From Lachnospiraceae bacterium (lineage in GTDB: Bacteria; Bacillota; Clostridia; Lachnospirales; Lachnospiraceae): 64,000 bases of DNA. Where the stretch lies: contig SVFF01000001.1 in assembly GCA_015057005.1 (NCBI GenBank), forward strand, positions 62,001 to 126,000. Reading direction: 5' to 3'. The notes below the pieces were generated by a model. That model searched no databases and had not been told where the DNA came from. It worked only from the letters and a program-made list of their open reading frames with translations. Shown piece after piece: positions 7,612 to 17,062 of this stretch (position 1 is its first letter; each line of letters starts with the position of its first letter). The position numbers and the translations under genes are program-made.

Positions 7612-9123
7612 TTATCTGCTCCAGGTCAATTGGTGAATCTGATAATCATTCAACTCATTCCACGGCCAGAACCCTTCTTTATCCAAACGCTTAAAATCCA
7701 GCCTCTTCAGATTCACAGCAGCAGATCCCTGGGTGTCTGTCTCATAGATCAGGTCCGTAAATTTGGTGTAGGCCATCCTGAAGGATGTGCAAGCCTTCAC
7801 ATCCACAAGCCCGTACAATGTAGGTTCAATGCCAAAGGCTCTGTAAATCTGAGGATCCCCCGGACAAACAATATTTTCCGCCACAAGCACATCCATCTTT
7901 CCAAAGCGGATCACCGCAGTCCTTCCCAACTGCTGCACCATGCCCCGATAGGCAGGTCCTTCACAGCGAAATTCGCCGGTATGAAGAGATCTGACATATC
8001 CTTCCGCCTCAATAGCAGTCAGTGTAGGATCAATGGTTGCTCCCAGTTTAAAGATTGCCTTGTTTCCCACACCCACTTCAAAGGCCTTTGCCACTGCAGG
8101 CCGATCGATCAACAAAGTAGCAGAAGGAATCTGCAGATCCCTCGCTAATATCCTGCTTGCAACCTCCATGCTGTCACCGGATGCCCCTGCATTGGGGGAG
8201 TCAGCACAATCTACGATAATGACAGGTTGCCCGGTAGTATTTTCCAAGGCAATATCGATCACTTCATCAATGGACTTTTGATCGGGCTTCAAGGCATGAC
8301 GCATATCCAGCAAACGCTCTGCCAGATCTACACATACGCTTTCACATTTCTCCGTATCTTCACCGATCACAATCACGGCAGAGCCGCCCACTTCCACATC
8401 CAGCCAAGGCTGCATCTGATAAATGGTGTAGTCGCTGATCATATTATCCGCCACACACTTCTTGGCATACTCCTGTAACTTGGCAAAAGGGCCGGCGTTG
8501 GTAGAATATACCGAGGCAGGAACAAGCATGGGAATCCTGGCTTTCACCATATGAAGCGGTTGCCCTTTATATTTTTGCAGCATCAATTTTGCCGCACGAT
8601 ACCCGGTTTCATACTGATCCACATGAGGATAGGTATGATACCCTGTAATTATATCTGCATTTTCGATCGTCAGATCGGATATGTATCCGTGCAAGTCCGT
8701 GGATGCGGCAATCAGGACATTTTCTCCCGCCGCCTCACGAAGGGCTTGTATGATGGCTCCCTCCGGGTCGTCACAGCCCGTGGTCTGCATAGCACCATGA
8801 AGAGATAACAGAATACCGTCCACCGGACTGTTTTCTCTCACATATGCAGTCATTTTTTCAATAAATACATCCAGGATCCTTTGGTCCGCCACACCGCCGG
8901 ATGCTCCGTAACGTGTCATGTCGAGGCCATAAAGCACCTGGCAATCCACACCGGAATCCTCCAACGCCTGCAGCATACCGCCGATCGCATGGGGCTTTTG
9001 ATAATACAATTCTTTTATGACGGAACCTTCACGATAGGCTTCTTTCACCCAGTTTTCATAAGAAATAATCTCCGGGCTGAAAGAATTGGTCTCATGGTGA
9101 AGGGAACCGATTAAAATTTTCAT
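7612..9123 (-). CDS. M81 family metallopeptidase (MlrC-like)
   Basis: This 503-residue protein starts with the M81/DUF1485 signature HHETNSFSP (residues 9-17). It continues with LLSLHGAMQ, ASTDLHGY and GYHTYPHVDQYETG, which hold the likely zinc ligands, and ends with the MlrC C-terminal domain (IVDCADSPNAGASGD near 305). The family founder MlrC degrades linear microcystin; most members have unknown substrates and sit in catabolic clusters. No signal peptide is seen, so it acts in the cytoplasm. The start at 9123 has only a weak, distant ribosome site (AGGAAAGG). RadA ends 61 bp upstream, so co-transcription is possible. Confidence 0.85.
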   Translation of the reverse strand: MKILIGSLHHETNSFSPEIISYENWVKEAYREGSVIKELYYQKPHAIGGMLQALEDSGVDCQVLYGLDMTRYGASGGVADQRILDVFIEKMTAYVRENSPVDGILLSLHGAMQTTGCDDPEGAIIQALREAAGENVLIAASTDLHGYISDLTIENADIITGYHTYPHVDQYETGYRAAKLMLQKYKGQPLHMVKARIPMLVPASVYSTNAGPFAKLQEYAKKCVADNMISDYTIYQMQPWLDVEVGGSAVIVIGEDTEKCESVCVDLAERLLDMRHALKPDQKSIDEVIDIALENTTGQPVIIVDCADSPNAGASGDSMEVASRILARDLQIPSATLLIDRPAVAKAFEVGVGNKAIFKLGATIDPTLTAIEAEGYVRSLHTGEFRCEGPAYRGMVQQLGRTAVIRFGKMDVLVAENIVCPGDPQIYRAFGIEPTLYGLVDVKACTSFRMAYTKFTDLIYETDTQGSAAVNLKRLDFKRLDKEGFWPWNELNDYQIHQLTWSR

Positions 9124-9184
9124 TTAATTACCAGCCTTTCCTGTTTCCGCACTTTTCCGGCAGGCGGTTGTGTCGTAACTGTTT

Positions 9185-10570
9185 TTACAGCAAAAGATTT
9201 ATAGCATCCTGAACAGTCTTGACACCTATCAGACGCATATTGCGTTTCTCCCTGCCTCTGCTAAGCTCCTGCACACATACCTGAGGGAGCACACAAATCT
9301 CGAAACCCAGCTTCTCCGCCTCTGCTACACGCTGGGCTGCCTGACCGACTGCACGTACTTCACCGCTTAAACCCACTTCCCCAAAAGCCACCAGCTTGGG
9401 ACTCAAAGGCTTATTGCGGAAGCTGGAAAGCACAGCCAATACTACGCCCAGGTCAATAGCAGGCTCCAGGATCTTGATTCCGCCGGTGATATTTACATAA
9501 GCATCACAGTTGGACAGCTGTACACCGGAACGTTTCTCCAGCACCGCCATCAGAAGATTGACTCTGTTAAAATCAGTACCTGTGGCCTGTCTGCGGGGAA
9601 TACCGAAGTTACTGTGGCACACCAGGGCCTGAATCTCGATCAACAAAGGCCTTGTACCCTCCATGGTACAAGCCACCACAGAACCGCAGGCATTTTCAGG
9701 TCTGCCGTTCAGCATATATTCCGAAGGGTTGGACACTTGCACCAATCCCTGCTCTCTCATTTCAAACACACCAATTTCATTGGTGGAACCGAAGCGGTTC
9801 TTTACGCCCCTCAGTATCCGATAGGAGGCATGTCTGTCTCCCTCAAAATAAAGCACCGTGTCCACCATATGTTCCAGCACTCTGGGACCGGCCACTGTAC
9901 CTTCCTTGGTCACATGTCCTACGATAAACACGGACACACCCAGCCCTTTTGCCAGCTGCAGCAATACGCCTGTGGATTCTCTTACCTGGGATACACTGCC
10001 CGGAGCAGACGACACTCCATCATTGTACATGGTCTGGATGGAGTCAATGATCACCACTTCCGGCTTGGCCTCCCGGATAATCTCCGAAATCGTTTCCAGG
10101 TTGGTCTCGCACAAAAGCAGCATATTTTCCGCAAAATTACCGATACGGTCTGCCCGCATCTTAATCTGCACCTGGGATTCCTCTCCTGATATATAGAGGA
10201 CCTTATGCCCTGTCTCAGACAGTCTGTGACACACCTGTAACAGCAGAGTGGATTTACCGATACCCGGATCGCCGCCCACCAGCGTCAGGGATCCCTGTAC
10301 AATACCGCCTCCAAGCACTCTGTCCAATTCACCGATGCCGGTACAGAGTTTGTTTTCCTCCCGAACCGCCACCTGGGATAATATGCAGGGCTGTGCCTTT
10401 TCGTGCATCCGCTTCAGCTGGCCCCCTGCATTTTTCAGTTCTGCACTGTCTATTTTTTCTTCCACAAAGGAATTCCACTCCTTACAGCCGGGACATTGTC
10501 CCAGCCATTTGGAGGATTCATATCCACAATTCTGACAGAAGAAAACTGTGGTCACTTTACTTTTTGCCAT
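9185..10570 (-). CDS. radA: DNA repair protein RadA
   Basis: This 461-residue branch-migration ATPase aids recombinational repair. An N-terminal zinc finger (C12, C15, C26, C29) is followed by the Walker A motif GGDPGIGKSTLL (99-110), the RadA-specific KNRFGS motif near 258, and a Lon protease-like C-terminal domain. The length is typical. ATG 10570 follows AGGGCGATAT. It is the last gene of a minus-strand run GntR-clpC-unknown-radA. clpC and radA are also neighbours in Bacillus, which supports a common stress/repair operon. Confidence 0.96.
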   Translation of the reverse strand: MAKSKVTTVFFCQNCGYESSKWLGQCPGCKEWNSFVEEKIDSAELKNAGGQLKRMHEKAQPCILSQVAVREENKLCTGIGELDRVLGGGIVQGSLTLVGGDPGIGKSTLLLQVCHRLSETGHKVLYISGEESQVQIKMRADRIGNFAENMLLLCETNLETISEIIREAKPEVVIIDSIQTMYNDGVSSAPGSVSQVRESTGVLLQLAKGLGVSVFIVGHVTKEGTVAGPRVLEHMVDTVLYFEGDRHASYRILRGVKNRFGSTNEIGVFEMREQGLVQVSNPSEYMLNGRPENACGSVVACTMEGTRPLLIEIQALVCHSNFGIPRRQATGTDFNRVNLLMAVLEKRSGVQLSNCDAYVNITGGIKILEPAIDLGVVLAVLSSFRNKPLSPKLVAFGEVGLSGEVRAVGQAAQRVAEAEKLGFEICVLPQVCVQELSRGREKRNMRLIGVKTVQDAINLLL

Positions 10571-10630
10571 ATATCGCCCTGCTCCAATTCACTGCTCACA
10601 CTAACCGTCACAAACCGAAAAGCTGCACCA

Positions 10631-11044
10631 TCAAACTCTCGCAACCTTCACCGGCACTTCTCCTGCCGCCCCCAATTCCACACTGATACTCAGCTTTCCG
10701 CCAAGCCCGGTCTTCATGGTTCCCATGTTTTTGCCGGCTACAAACACTTCGTATTCTGTGTCATCGGTAAGTCCCAAGGTAATCTGGGCATCCTCGTCTC
10801 CCTCTGCCACAAACTCCACGCCCTGCTCGCTCTCAATGAATCCAATCACACTGGTTCCGGGCACGGATTCATACAAAAAGAGACCGTTCTTTTCCAGCTT
10901 GGTGATCTCCCGGTAGGTCTTCACCTTCAAAAGGTCACCTGCATGCTCGAAATCTTCCACCTTTGCCTTTGCGGCCAATTTATGATTGCCAAAACTAATG
11001 CAGCCCTCTGCCTCTACGCGAAGCAGTTCTTCTACAATTGCCAT
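10631..11044 (-). CDS. Conserved protein of unknown function between clpC and radA
   Basis: This 137-residue soluble protein has no signal peptide or membrane helix. It is rich in beta-strand-like stretches (ISFGNHKLAAKAKVEDF, YREITKLEKNGLFLYESVP) and in Val/Gly/Glu, suggesting a small all-beta fold. I do not recognise a catalytic motif. Related proteins in Lachnospiraceae are sometimes labelled 'endosialidase', but nothing here supports that activity. ATG 11044 follows AAGGAGGGACAAAAG, a strong site. It lies 60 bp before radA and 89 bp after clpC, so it is probably co-expressed with them. Confidence 0.75.
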   Translation of the reverse strand: MAIVEELLRVEAEGCISFGNHKLAAKAKVEDFEHAGDLLKVKTYREITKLEKNGLFLYESVPGTSVIGFIESEQGVEFVAEGDEDAQITLGLTDDTEYEVFVAGKNMGTMKTGLGGKLSISVELGAAGEVPVKVARV

Positions 11045-11133
11045 CTTTTGTCCCTCCTTGATGTCAGTTTCTTACTATACTGCAAATATATTACCGTTCT
11101 TCACGGCAAATTTATTATTTAACGATCGCGCTA

Positions 11134-13572
11134 CTACTTCACGGTAAAGGTTACTTTGCCGTTCTTATACCCGGCCGTTACCGTGTCACCCGGTTTAATC
11201 TTTTTCTGAAGGATTTCCTCAGCCAAAGCATCTTCCACCACAGTCTGGATCGCACGTTTTAAGGGTCTGGCACCCATTTTCTTGTCAGCGTACTGTGTCA
11301 CCAGATGCTCCTTCAGGGCAGGCGTAATGCCCAGACGGATGCCCATCTGCTTCTCACATCTCTTGTAAAGATTCGCAGCCAGCAGATTAATGATTTCCTT
11401 CATATTGTCATTGTTCAGCTGATGGAACACAATGATATCGTCAATTCGGTTGATAAACTCCGGCTTGAAGCTGCGCTTCACCTCTTCCATAACGCCGGAT
11501 TTCATCTTCTCATAATCCTTCCTGGCATCACTTCCCGCGCCAAAACCCAGGTTCTTGGGATCCACAATGCGCTGGGCTCCCGCGTTGGAGGTCATGATCA
11601 GAATGGTATTCTTAAAGCTGACCTTTCTGCCCTTGGAATCGGTGATATGACCGTCATCCAGCACCTGCAGAAGGATATTGAATACATCCGGATGAGCCTT
11701 CTCAATCTCATCGAAAAGTACCACGGAATAAGGATTTCTGCGCACTTTTTCACTGAGCTGCCCACCGTCGTCAAATCCCACGTATCCCGGAGGGGAACCG
11801 ATCATCTTGGAAACGGAGTGACCCTCCATATATTCGGACATATCTACGCGGATCATGGCATCCTCAGAGCCAAACATCGCCTCTGCCAGCGCTTTGGAAA
11901 GTTCCGTCTTACCCACACCGGTGGGGCCCAGGAACAGGAAGGAACCGATAGGACGGTTGGGATCTTTTAAGCCCACACGGCCACGTCGCACGGCCTTTGC
12001 TACGGCTGTCACAGCTTCTTCCTGGCCGATCACCCGCTTGTGCAGGATGCTTTCCAGCTTTAACAAGCGCTCGCTTTCCTTTTCTGCCAGCTTCTGTACC
12101 GGAATCTTGGTCCACATAGCCACCACTTCAGCTATTTCATTCTCGCCTATGGTATAGCTCTTGTCCGCCTCCCGGCTCTCTCTTCTCTTGATCAGTCTGT
12201 CATATTTTTTCAAAAGTTCATCCTGATTGCGTTTAGCCTCTGCCGCCTGGCTGAAAGCCTCCATGCGGATGGCCCGCTCGATCTGATGATCCATCTCTTT
12301 GATCTCTTCCTGAAGACTCTTGGCCTTATCAGGCATATCCATCAGCTTCAGTCTTGCACCGGAAGCAGCCTCATCGATCAGGTCGATGGCCTTATCAGGC
12401 AGGTTACGATCGTTGATATAGCGGTTGGAAAGGCGCACTGCTGCCTCGGTGGCTTCTGTACTAATAGTCACCTTGTGGTGATTCTCATATTTGTGTTTGA
12501 TGCCCTCCAGAATGCGGATAGCCTCCTCTTCGGTGGGCTCCTCCACAGACACCGGTTGGAAACGTCTTTCCAGGGCGGCGTCCTTTTCCACATATTTGCG
12601 GTATTCTGCAATGGTAGTTGCACCGATCAGCTGAATCTCTCCTCTTGCCAGAGAAGGCTTCAGAATATTGGAAGCATCAATGGCGCCCTCTGCGCCTCCT
12701 GCACCGATAATGGTGTGGAGCTCATCCAGAAACAGGATCACGTTGCCGTCCTCAATGACCTCCTTAACTACCTTTTTAATTCGCTCTTCAAATTCACCGC
12801 GGTATTTACTGCCGGCTACCATACCGGACAGATCCAGGGTCAGCAGGCGCTTGTTCTGCACGGTAAAAGGCACATCCCCGGAAACAATCCTAAGTGCCAA
12901 ACCTTCCACCACTGCCGTCTTGCCCACACCGGGTTCCCCGATCAGACAGGGATTGTTCTTGGTCCTGCGGCTTAATATCTGGATCACCCGGCGGATCTCA
13001 TCCTCACGGCCCACCACAGGGTCCAGCTTGCCAGCCCTGGCCAGAGCAGTCAGATCTCTGCTGTACTGATCCAAAGTAGCAGTCTTCCCTTTTCCTGCAT
13101 TCTTTTTGCTCAAGTCTTCTTTATATAGATTGCCGTCCTGGCCGATGGCCAACAGGGTGTCCACATACAGCTTCTGCACGTTGGCTCCCAGGGTATTCAA
13201 CAGGCGTACTGCAACATTCTCGCCTTCCTTAATGATTGCCAGCAAAATATGCTCCGTTCCGGTCAAACGGTGCCCGAAGCGTTCTGCCTGTCTGTGGGCC
13301 TCTTCCAGAATCCTTTTGGCTCTGGGGGAATAGCCCTCCCGCTCCTTCAGCTGCACGCCGTTTTCAAAAGCGATCAGCTCCTTGAGCATATTCAGCACCT
13401 GCTCCTCCTGTACACCATTGTCAGTCAATACTCTGGCTGCTACACCGGTGCCTTCCTTGATCAGGCCCAGCAAAATATGCTCTGTGCCGATATATCCCTG
13501 TTTCAGGCTTCTGGCGAGGTGCGCTGCATGGGACAACGCATTCTGCGCTTTGTCTGTAAACTGTGACTGCAT
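11134..13572 (-). CDS. clpC: ATP-dependent Clp protease ATP-binding subunit ClpC
   Basis: This 812-residue Hsp100 unfoldase feeds substrates to ClpP. A double Clp N-domain (about 1-145) is followed by AAA module 1 with GEPGVGKTA, a middle coiled-coil region with the UVR-like stretch around [22 protein letters not shown] module 2 with GPTGVGKTE, and a C-terminal ClpB-D2-small domain. ATG 13572 follows GGAGGAACAGATA. Just upstream is a GntR regulator rather than the usual CtsR-McsA-McsB set, so control is probably through that protein. clpP is not in the window. Confidence 0.96.
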   Translation of the reverse strand: MQSQFTDKAQNALSHAAHLARSLKQGYIGTEHILLGLIKEGTGVAARVLTDNGVQEEQVLNMLKELIAFENGVQLKEREGYSPRAKRILEEAHRQAERFGHRLTGTEHILLAIIKEGENVAVRLLNTLGANVQKLYVDTLLAIGQDGNLYKEDLSKKNAGKGKTATLDQYSRDLTALARAGKLDPVVGREDEIRRVIQILSRRTKNNPCLIGEPGVGKTAVVEGLALRIVSGDVPFTVQNKRLLTLDLSGMVAGSKYRGEFEERIKKVVKEVIEDGNVILFLDELHTIIGAGGAEGAIDASNILKPSLARGEIQLIGATTIAEYRKYVEKDAALERRFQPVSVEEPTEEEAIRILEGIKHKYENHHKVTISTEATEAAVRLSNRYINDRNLPDKAIDLIDEAASGARLKLMDMPDKAKSLQEEIKEMDHQIERAIRMEAFSQAAEAKRNQDELLKKYDRLIKRRESREADKSYTIGENEIAEVVAMWTKIPVQKLAEKESERLLKLESILHKRVIGQEEAVTAVAKAVRRGRVGLKDPNRPIGSFLFLGPTGVGKTELSKALAEAMFGSEDAMIRVDMSEYMEGHSVSKMIGSPPGYVGFDDGGQLSEKVRRNPYSVVLFDEIEKAHPDVFNILLQVLDDGHITDSKGRKVSFKNTILIMTSNAGAQRIVDPKNLGFGAGSDARKDYEKMKSGVMEEVKRSFKPEFINRIDDIIVFHQLNNDNMKEIINLLAANLYKRCEKQMGIRLGITPALKEHLVTQYADKKMGARPLKRAIQTVVEDALAEEILQKKIKPGDTVTAGYKNGKVTFTVK

Positions 13573-13617
13573 TATCTGTTCCTCCTAATATTCAAACTGT
13601 CCGGTTCATGTCCGCAC

Positions 13618-13992
13618 TCAATAATTCCTATAATCTTCATATATTTCATCAACCAGCTGATGAATTTCCTGCCTGGAAATATTCTTGCAGAGACCTTTTG
13701 CCAAGGTCACCCGCAGCTCCTGCTTCAGCTCCGCCAGGGTCCTCAGTCTGTCCACATCGATAGCGATCACCGCCCCACGGCGTCTGTCCACCTTCACATA
13801 CCCCTCCTGCTTCAGGACTGTGTAGGCCTTGTTGACCGTGTGCATATTGATGCCGATGGTATCAGCCAGCTGGCGCACACTGGGCAAAGAATCTCCCTCT
13901 CTGAACTGGGATGTGGCAATTCCCATGATAATCTGATTGCACAGCTGCAAATACAACGCTTCATCACTATTAAAATCAATCTCTATTATCAT
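13618..13992 (-). CDS. GntR family regulator (YtrA-type) upstream of clpC
   Basis: This 124-residue protein has a GntR winged helix (about 10-75: LQLCNQIIMGIATSQFREGD, SLPSVRQLADTIGINMHTVN) and a short helical tail (about 85-124) typical of the YtrA subfamily, which lacks a large ligand domain. It lies 45 bp upstream of clpC in the same direction, so the two are almost certainly one transcript. A perfect inverted repeat overlaps the promoter -10, suggesting autoregulation and hence control of clpC. ATG 13992 follows a G-rich site (AGGCGGGGCGGCAT). Confidence 0.9.
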   Translation of the reverse strand: MIIEIDFNSDEALYLQLCNQIIMGIATSQFREGDSLPSVRQLADTIGINMHTVNKAYTVLKQEGYVKVDRRRGAVIAIDVDRLRTLAELKQELRVTLAKGLCKNISRQEIHQLVDEIYEDYRNY

Positions 13993-14019
13993 ATGCCGCC
14001 CCGCCTTTCTTTAAACATT

Positions 14020-14057
14020 GTTATAGGTATGATATAACAGTCTCCACATACTGTCAA
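14020..14057 (-). promoter_or_regulatory. Promoter and operator-like palindrome of the GntR-clpC operon
   Basis: TTGACA (14052-14057), a 17-bp spacer and TATCAT (14029-14034) form a strong promoter 37 nt before the GntR start. The inverted repeat GTTATA-N7-TATAAC (14020-14038) covers the -10 element, a classic repressor position. Confidence 0.7.
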
Positions 14058-14080
14058 CCAGCCCCCGGAAAGTTTATAGT

Positions 14081-14140
14081 AATTTTAGTTTTGGAAATTT
14101 TAGTTTTGGGAGTTTTAGTTTTGGGAGTTTTAGTTTTCCT
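14081..14140. repeat. 15-bp tandem repeat, four contiguous units
   Basis: Units at 14081-14095, 14096-14110, 14111-14125 and 14126-14140 share the core TTTTAGTTTTGG and differ at only a few positions. The array is non-coding and lies upstream of the GntR-clpC promoter. Confidence 0.85.
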
Positions 14141-14152
14141 CCCAAACAATAA

Positions 14153-14187
14153 CAGCCATGTACCGGGATATCGTCGGTACATGGCTG
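14153..14187. terminator. Hairpin downstream of the SH3-domain gene
   Basis: A perfect 12-bp stem (CAGCCATGTACC / GGTACATGGCTG) has an 11-nt loop. The better T-run is on the plus strand (CTTTTTATTT), but the hairpin sits 40 bp after the minus-strand SH3 gene stop and probably ends that transcript. Confidence 0.6.
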
Positions 14188-14226
14188 CTTTTTATTTGAT
14201 CACAATTCTATGATTGCAAAACAATT

Positions 14227-15720
14227 TTATTGTTCTTCCTCGCCGTCCCAATTTAAGAACTCGAATTCAAACTCATCTTCATCTGCCACGAAATTCTTAG
14301 ATTTACGATTCTGGGGCTGGGTCTGAAGGTTTACTGTCTTGGGCTCCTGAGGTTTTGCCTCCGGGTTCTGAGGTTTCGCCGCAGGCTGTGCTGCCTGGGG
14401 TTGTGTTCCCTGAGGTGTTCCTGCGGGTTTTGCTCCCTGGGGTGCTCCTGCGGGTCTGGTTCCCTGGGGTGCTCCTGCGGGTCTGGTTCCCTGAGGCGCT
14501 CCTGCGGGTCTTGCTCCCTGAGGCGCTCCTGCGGGTCTTGCTCCCTGAGGTGCTCCTGCAGGTCTGGTTCCCTGAGGCGCTCCTGCGGGTCTTGCTCCCT
14601 GGGGCGCTCCTGCAGGTCTGGTTCCCTGAGGTGCTCCTGCGGGTCTGGTTCCCTGAGGTGCTCCTGCGGGCTTCTTCTCACCGCCTACAGTGTGCATTAC
14701 CTTCTGGCCCGGCTGAGGTCTTGTGCTGTCGGCACCGCTTCTTCTGCGCAGAGTCTCTTTCTCTACCTGATTGTAATATGCAGAATCCATCATATCCTTG
14801 ATCTTGTATACCAGGAATGCAGCGGCTCCGCCCAATGCCAAAATCACTAAAATCAGAATTACGATTACAAGTTTCTGGCTCTTTACTGTCTTGTGAGCCT
14901 CTTCATATGCAGCCTTATTTGTATTCACTGCCGCAAAGATATCGGAAATTTTATACTGGCCATTGTTTGCCATATCAAGCAGATACCACTCTTCACCCTG
15001 AAGCTGAGTCTCCCAATCCTTGGTAACCTCAGGCTCTGATGCCTCAGGCTCCGTAGCATCGGGCTCTGTTGTTGTGGGTTCTTCAGGCACAATAGGCACT
15101 AATTCACCGGATACTTCCACAAAATCAGAACGGATGAAACCTGCCACCTCGGTACCGTTCTCAATAAACGCTACCTGATACCATACATTGCCGTCTGTAC
15201 CGGTGATACGTCCGTTTACGGTCAATGCAGAACCATTCTCCACTGCCGTAACAATTGCAGAATCGGTGGTTGCTGCCGCACGCACACGCACTCGGTTGCC
15301 GCCCTTTACAGAAGCACTGACAGGTTCTACTGCCTCCACGCCATCCTGCGCAGTAGTTCCTGTGGTTGTTCCGGTACCATCCAGGTTGTCCGGAGTAGTT
15401 CCATCAGTAATGGCCACCAGATCAGACCTAATATAACCCAGCGTATCTGCATTTACAAACACCTGATACCACACCTTACCATCACTGCCGGTAGTCTGAC
15501 CGTTGATGGTCACTGCAGCTCCGTTTGCTGCGCTTCCAAGAGACTGGCTGTTTGCGCTGGGCTCCTTACGGATATTAGCGCTGGTTGCTGTAACTTTACC
15601 CTGACTCTGCGCCTGGCTCACAAAAGAAAAAGCATCTGTTGTAAGTCCCAGAAACAAAGCGATCACCAGGGCCAGCATGCCCATCCATATTTTGCTGTTT
15701 CGACGAATCTTTCCTGTCAT
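14227..15720 (-). CDS. Membrane protein with two extracellular SH3 domains and a cytoplasmic PAGAPQG repeat tail
   Basis: The 497 residues comprise a signal-like hydrophobic segment (about 11-31), two bacterial SH3b domains (about 41-106 and 135-205; each with VWYQV and GYIRSDLV / GFIRSDFV), a Thr/Glu/Pro linker, a second transmembrane helix (about 284-305), ten 9-residue repeats PAGAPQG(T/A)R (351-440), and an acidic end (DEDEFEFEFLNWDGEEEQ). SH3b domains bind cell wall peptides, so the protein likely senses or anchors at the wall. The role of the Pro/Gly/Arg tail is unknown. ATG 15720 has AAGGGAG upstream. It follows purD by 40 bp. Confidence 0.8.
   Translation of the reverse strand: MTGKIRRNSKIWMGMLALVIALFLGLTTDAFSFVSQAQSQGKVTATSANIRKEPSANSQSLGSAANGAAVTINGQTTGSDGKVWYQVFVNADTLGYIRSDLVAITDGTTPDNLDGTGTTTGTTAQDGVEAVEPVSASVKGGNRVRVRAAATTDSAIVTAVENGSALTVNGRITGTDGNVWYQVAFIENGTEVAGFIRSDFVEVSGELVPIVPEEPTTTEPDATEPEASEPEVTKDWETQLQGEEWYLLDMANNGQYKISDIFAAVNTNKAAYEEAHKTVKSQKLVIVILILVILALGGAAAFLVYKIKDMMDSAYYNQVEKETLRRRSGADSTRPQPGQKVMHTVGGEKKPAGAPQGTRPAGAPQGTRPAGAPQGARPAGAPQGTRPAGAPQGARPAGAPQGARPAGAPQGTRPAGAPQGTRPAGAPQGAKPAGTPQGTQPQAAQPAAKPQNPEAKPQEPKTVNLQTQPQNRKSKNFVADEDEFEFEFLNWDGEEEQ
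14401..14670. repeat. 27-bp in-frame tandem repeat within the SH3-domain gene
   Basis: Ten 27-bp units encode PAGAPQG(T/A)(R/K/Q). Third-base differences are few, suggesting recent expansion and likely length variation between strains. It is a coding minisatellite. Confidence 0.85.
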
Positions 15721-15760
15721 TTTTCATATGCTCCCTTCGCTATATTTATCGTTTCACACC

Positions 15761-17041
15761 TTAAACTTGTGCATCATCAATGGCTTTGCCGATGTCATTG
15801 CGCATATACTTATTGTCGAAATTTACCCATCGGGTAGCTGCGTAAGCATTGGCACGGGCTTCCTTCAGGTTGGCGCCCTTAGCGGTCACGCCCAATACGC
15901 GGCCTCCGTTGGTCACGATACCTGCATCGGTCTGCTTCGTACCCGCGTGGAAACAGAAATAACCTTCTTCTGTTTCAAAACGCTCCAGACCACTGATCAC
16001 AAAGCCTTTTTCATAAGCAACCGGGTAACCTTCGCTTGCCAGGACCACACATACTGCTGCGTTGTCCTCAAACTGCAGATCGATCTGATCCAAGGTACCA
16101 TCCACACATGCTTCCATCACTTCAATAACATCATTCTTCATTCTGGGCAGTACTACCTGAGCCTCAGGATCACCGAATCTGGCATTGTACTCCAGCACTC
16201 TGGGACCCTTGGGGGTAAGCATCAGACCAAAGAAAATGATTCCCTTGAAAGGTCTGCCCTCAGCTGCCATGGCATCCACGGTAGCCTGATAAATATATTT
16301 CTTACAGAATTCATCCACTTCCTCAGTATAGAAGGGGCTGGGGGAGAATGTACCCATTCCGCCGGTATTCAGTCCCCGGTCGCCATCCATGGCGCGCTTG
16401 TGGTCCTGAGCAGAGGTCATGATCTTGATGGTCTTGCCGTCAACGAAAGATAAAACACTCACTTCCCGTCCGGTCATGAACTCCTCAATAACCATGCGGT
16501 TGCCGGCAGATCCAAAATGCTTATCCAGCATGATCTCCTTAACGCCGTCCTTGGCCTCTTCCAATGTATTGCAGATCAGCACGCCCTTACCCAGAGCAAG
16601 ACCGTCAGCCTTCAGCACAATAGGAAATTCTGCTTTTTCTTCCAGATATTTGATCGCTGCATCAGCATCATCAAAATTCTCATATGCTGCGGTAGGAATA
16701 TTGTACTTTTTCATCAGGTCCTTGGAGAAAGCCTTACTGCCCTCCAGGATTGCTGCATTCTTTCTGGGGCCGAATACACGCAGGCCTTCTGCCTCCATCA
16801 CATCTACCAGGCCGCCTACCAGAGGATCGTCCATGCCTACGATGGTCAGGTCAATCTCCTTCTCCTTGGCAAATGCCGCCAGCTTGTCAAATTCCATGGC
16901 ACCGATAGCCACACACTCGGCAATCTGCCCGATGCCGGCATTGCCGGGTGCACAATAAATCTTATCTACTTTAGGGCTCTTAGCTACACTGGCTGCAATT
17001 GCATGCTCTCTGCCGCCACTGCCCACGATCAGTATTTTCAT
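15761..17041 (-). CDS. purD: Phosphoribosylamine-glycine ligase (GAR synthetase)
   Basis: This 426-residue ATP-grasp enzyme catalyses step 2 of purine synthesis (phosphoribosylamine + glycine + ATP to GAR). It has the N-terminal GSGGREHA motif, APGNAGI, the ATP-grasp lid (FPIVLKADGLALGKGV) and GDPEAQVVLPRM. I chose ATG 17041 rather than 17047 because GTGAGGAA is spaced 6 nt from it but abuts the earlier ATG. It is the last gene of purE-purM-purN-purD, 21 bp after purN. Confidence 0.96.
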   Translation of the reverse strand: MKILIVGSGGREHAIAASVAKSPKVDKIYCAPGNAGIGQIAECVAIGAMEFDKLAAFAKEKEIDLTIVGMDDPLVGGLVDVMEAEGLRVFGPRKNAAILEGSKAFSKDLMKKYNIPTAAYENFDDADAAIKYLEEKAEFPIVLKADGLALGKGVLICNTLEEAKDGVKEIMLDKHFGSAGNRMVIEEFMTGREVSVLSFVDGKTIKIMTSAQDHKRAMDGDRGLNTGGMGTFSPSPFYTEEVDEFCKKYIYQATVDAMAAEGRPFKGIIFFGLMLTPKGPRVLEYNARFGDPEAQVVLPRMKNDVIEVMEACVDGTLDQIDLQFEDNAAVCVVLASEGYPVAYEKGFVISGLERFETEEGYFCFHAGTKQTDAGIVTNGGRVLGVTAKGANLKEARANAYAATRWVNFDNKYMRNDIGKAIDDAQV

Positions 17042-17062
17042 AATCATTTCCTCACTTTTGTT

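Noticed and set aside
14401..14670. Possible CRISPR array
   Set aside because: The 27-bp units are contiguous with no unique spacers, lie inside a coding frame, and no cas genes are present.
14331..14850. Repetitive open frames rich in CSCGSC or PQEHLRE units
   Set aside because: They are other-frame readings of the 27-bp repeat in the SH3-domain gene, not separate proteins.
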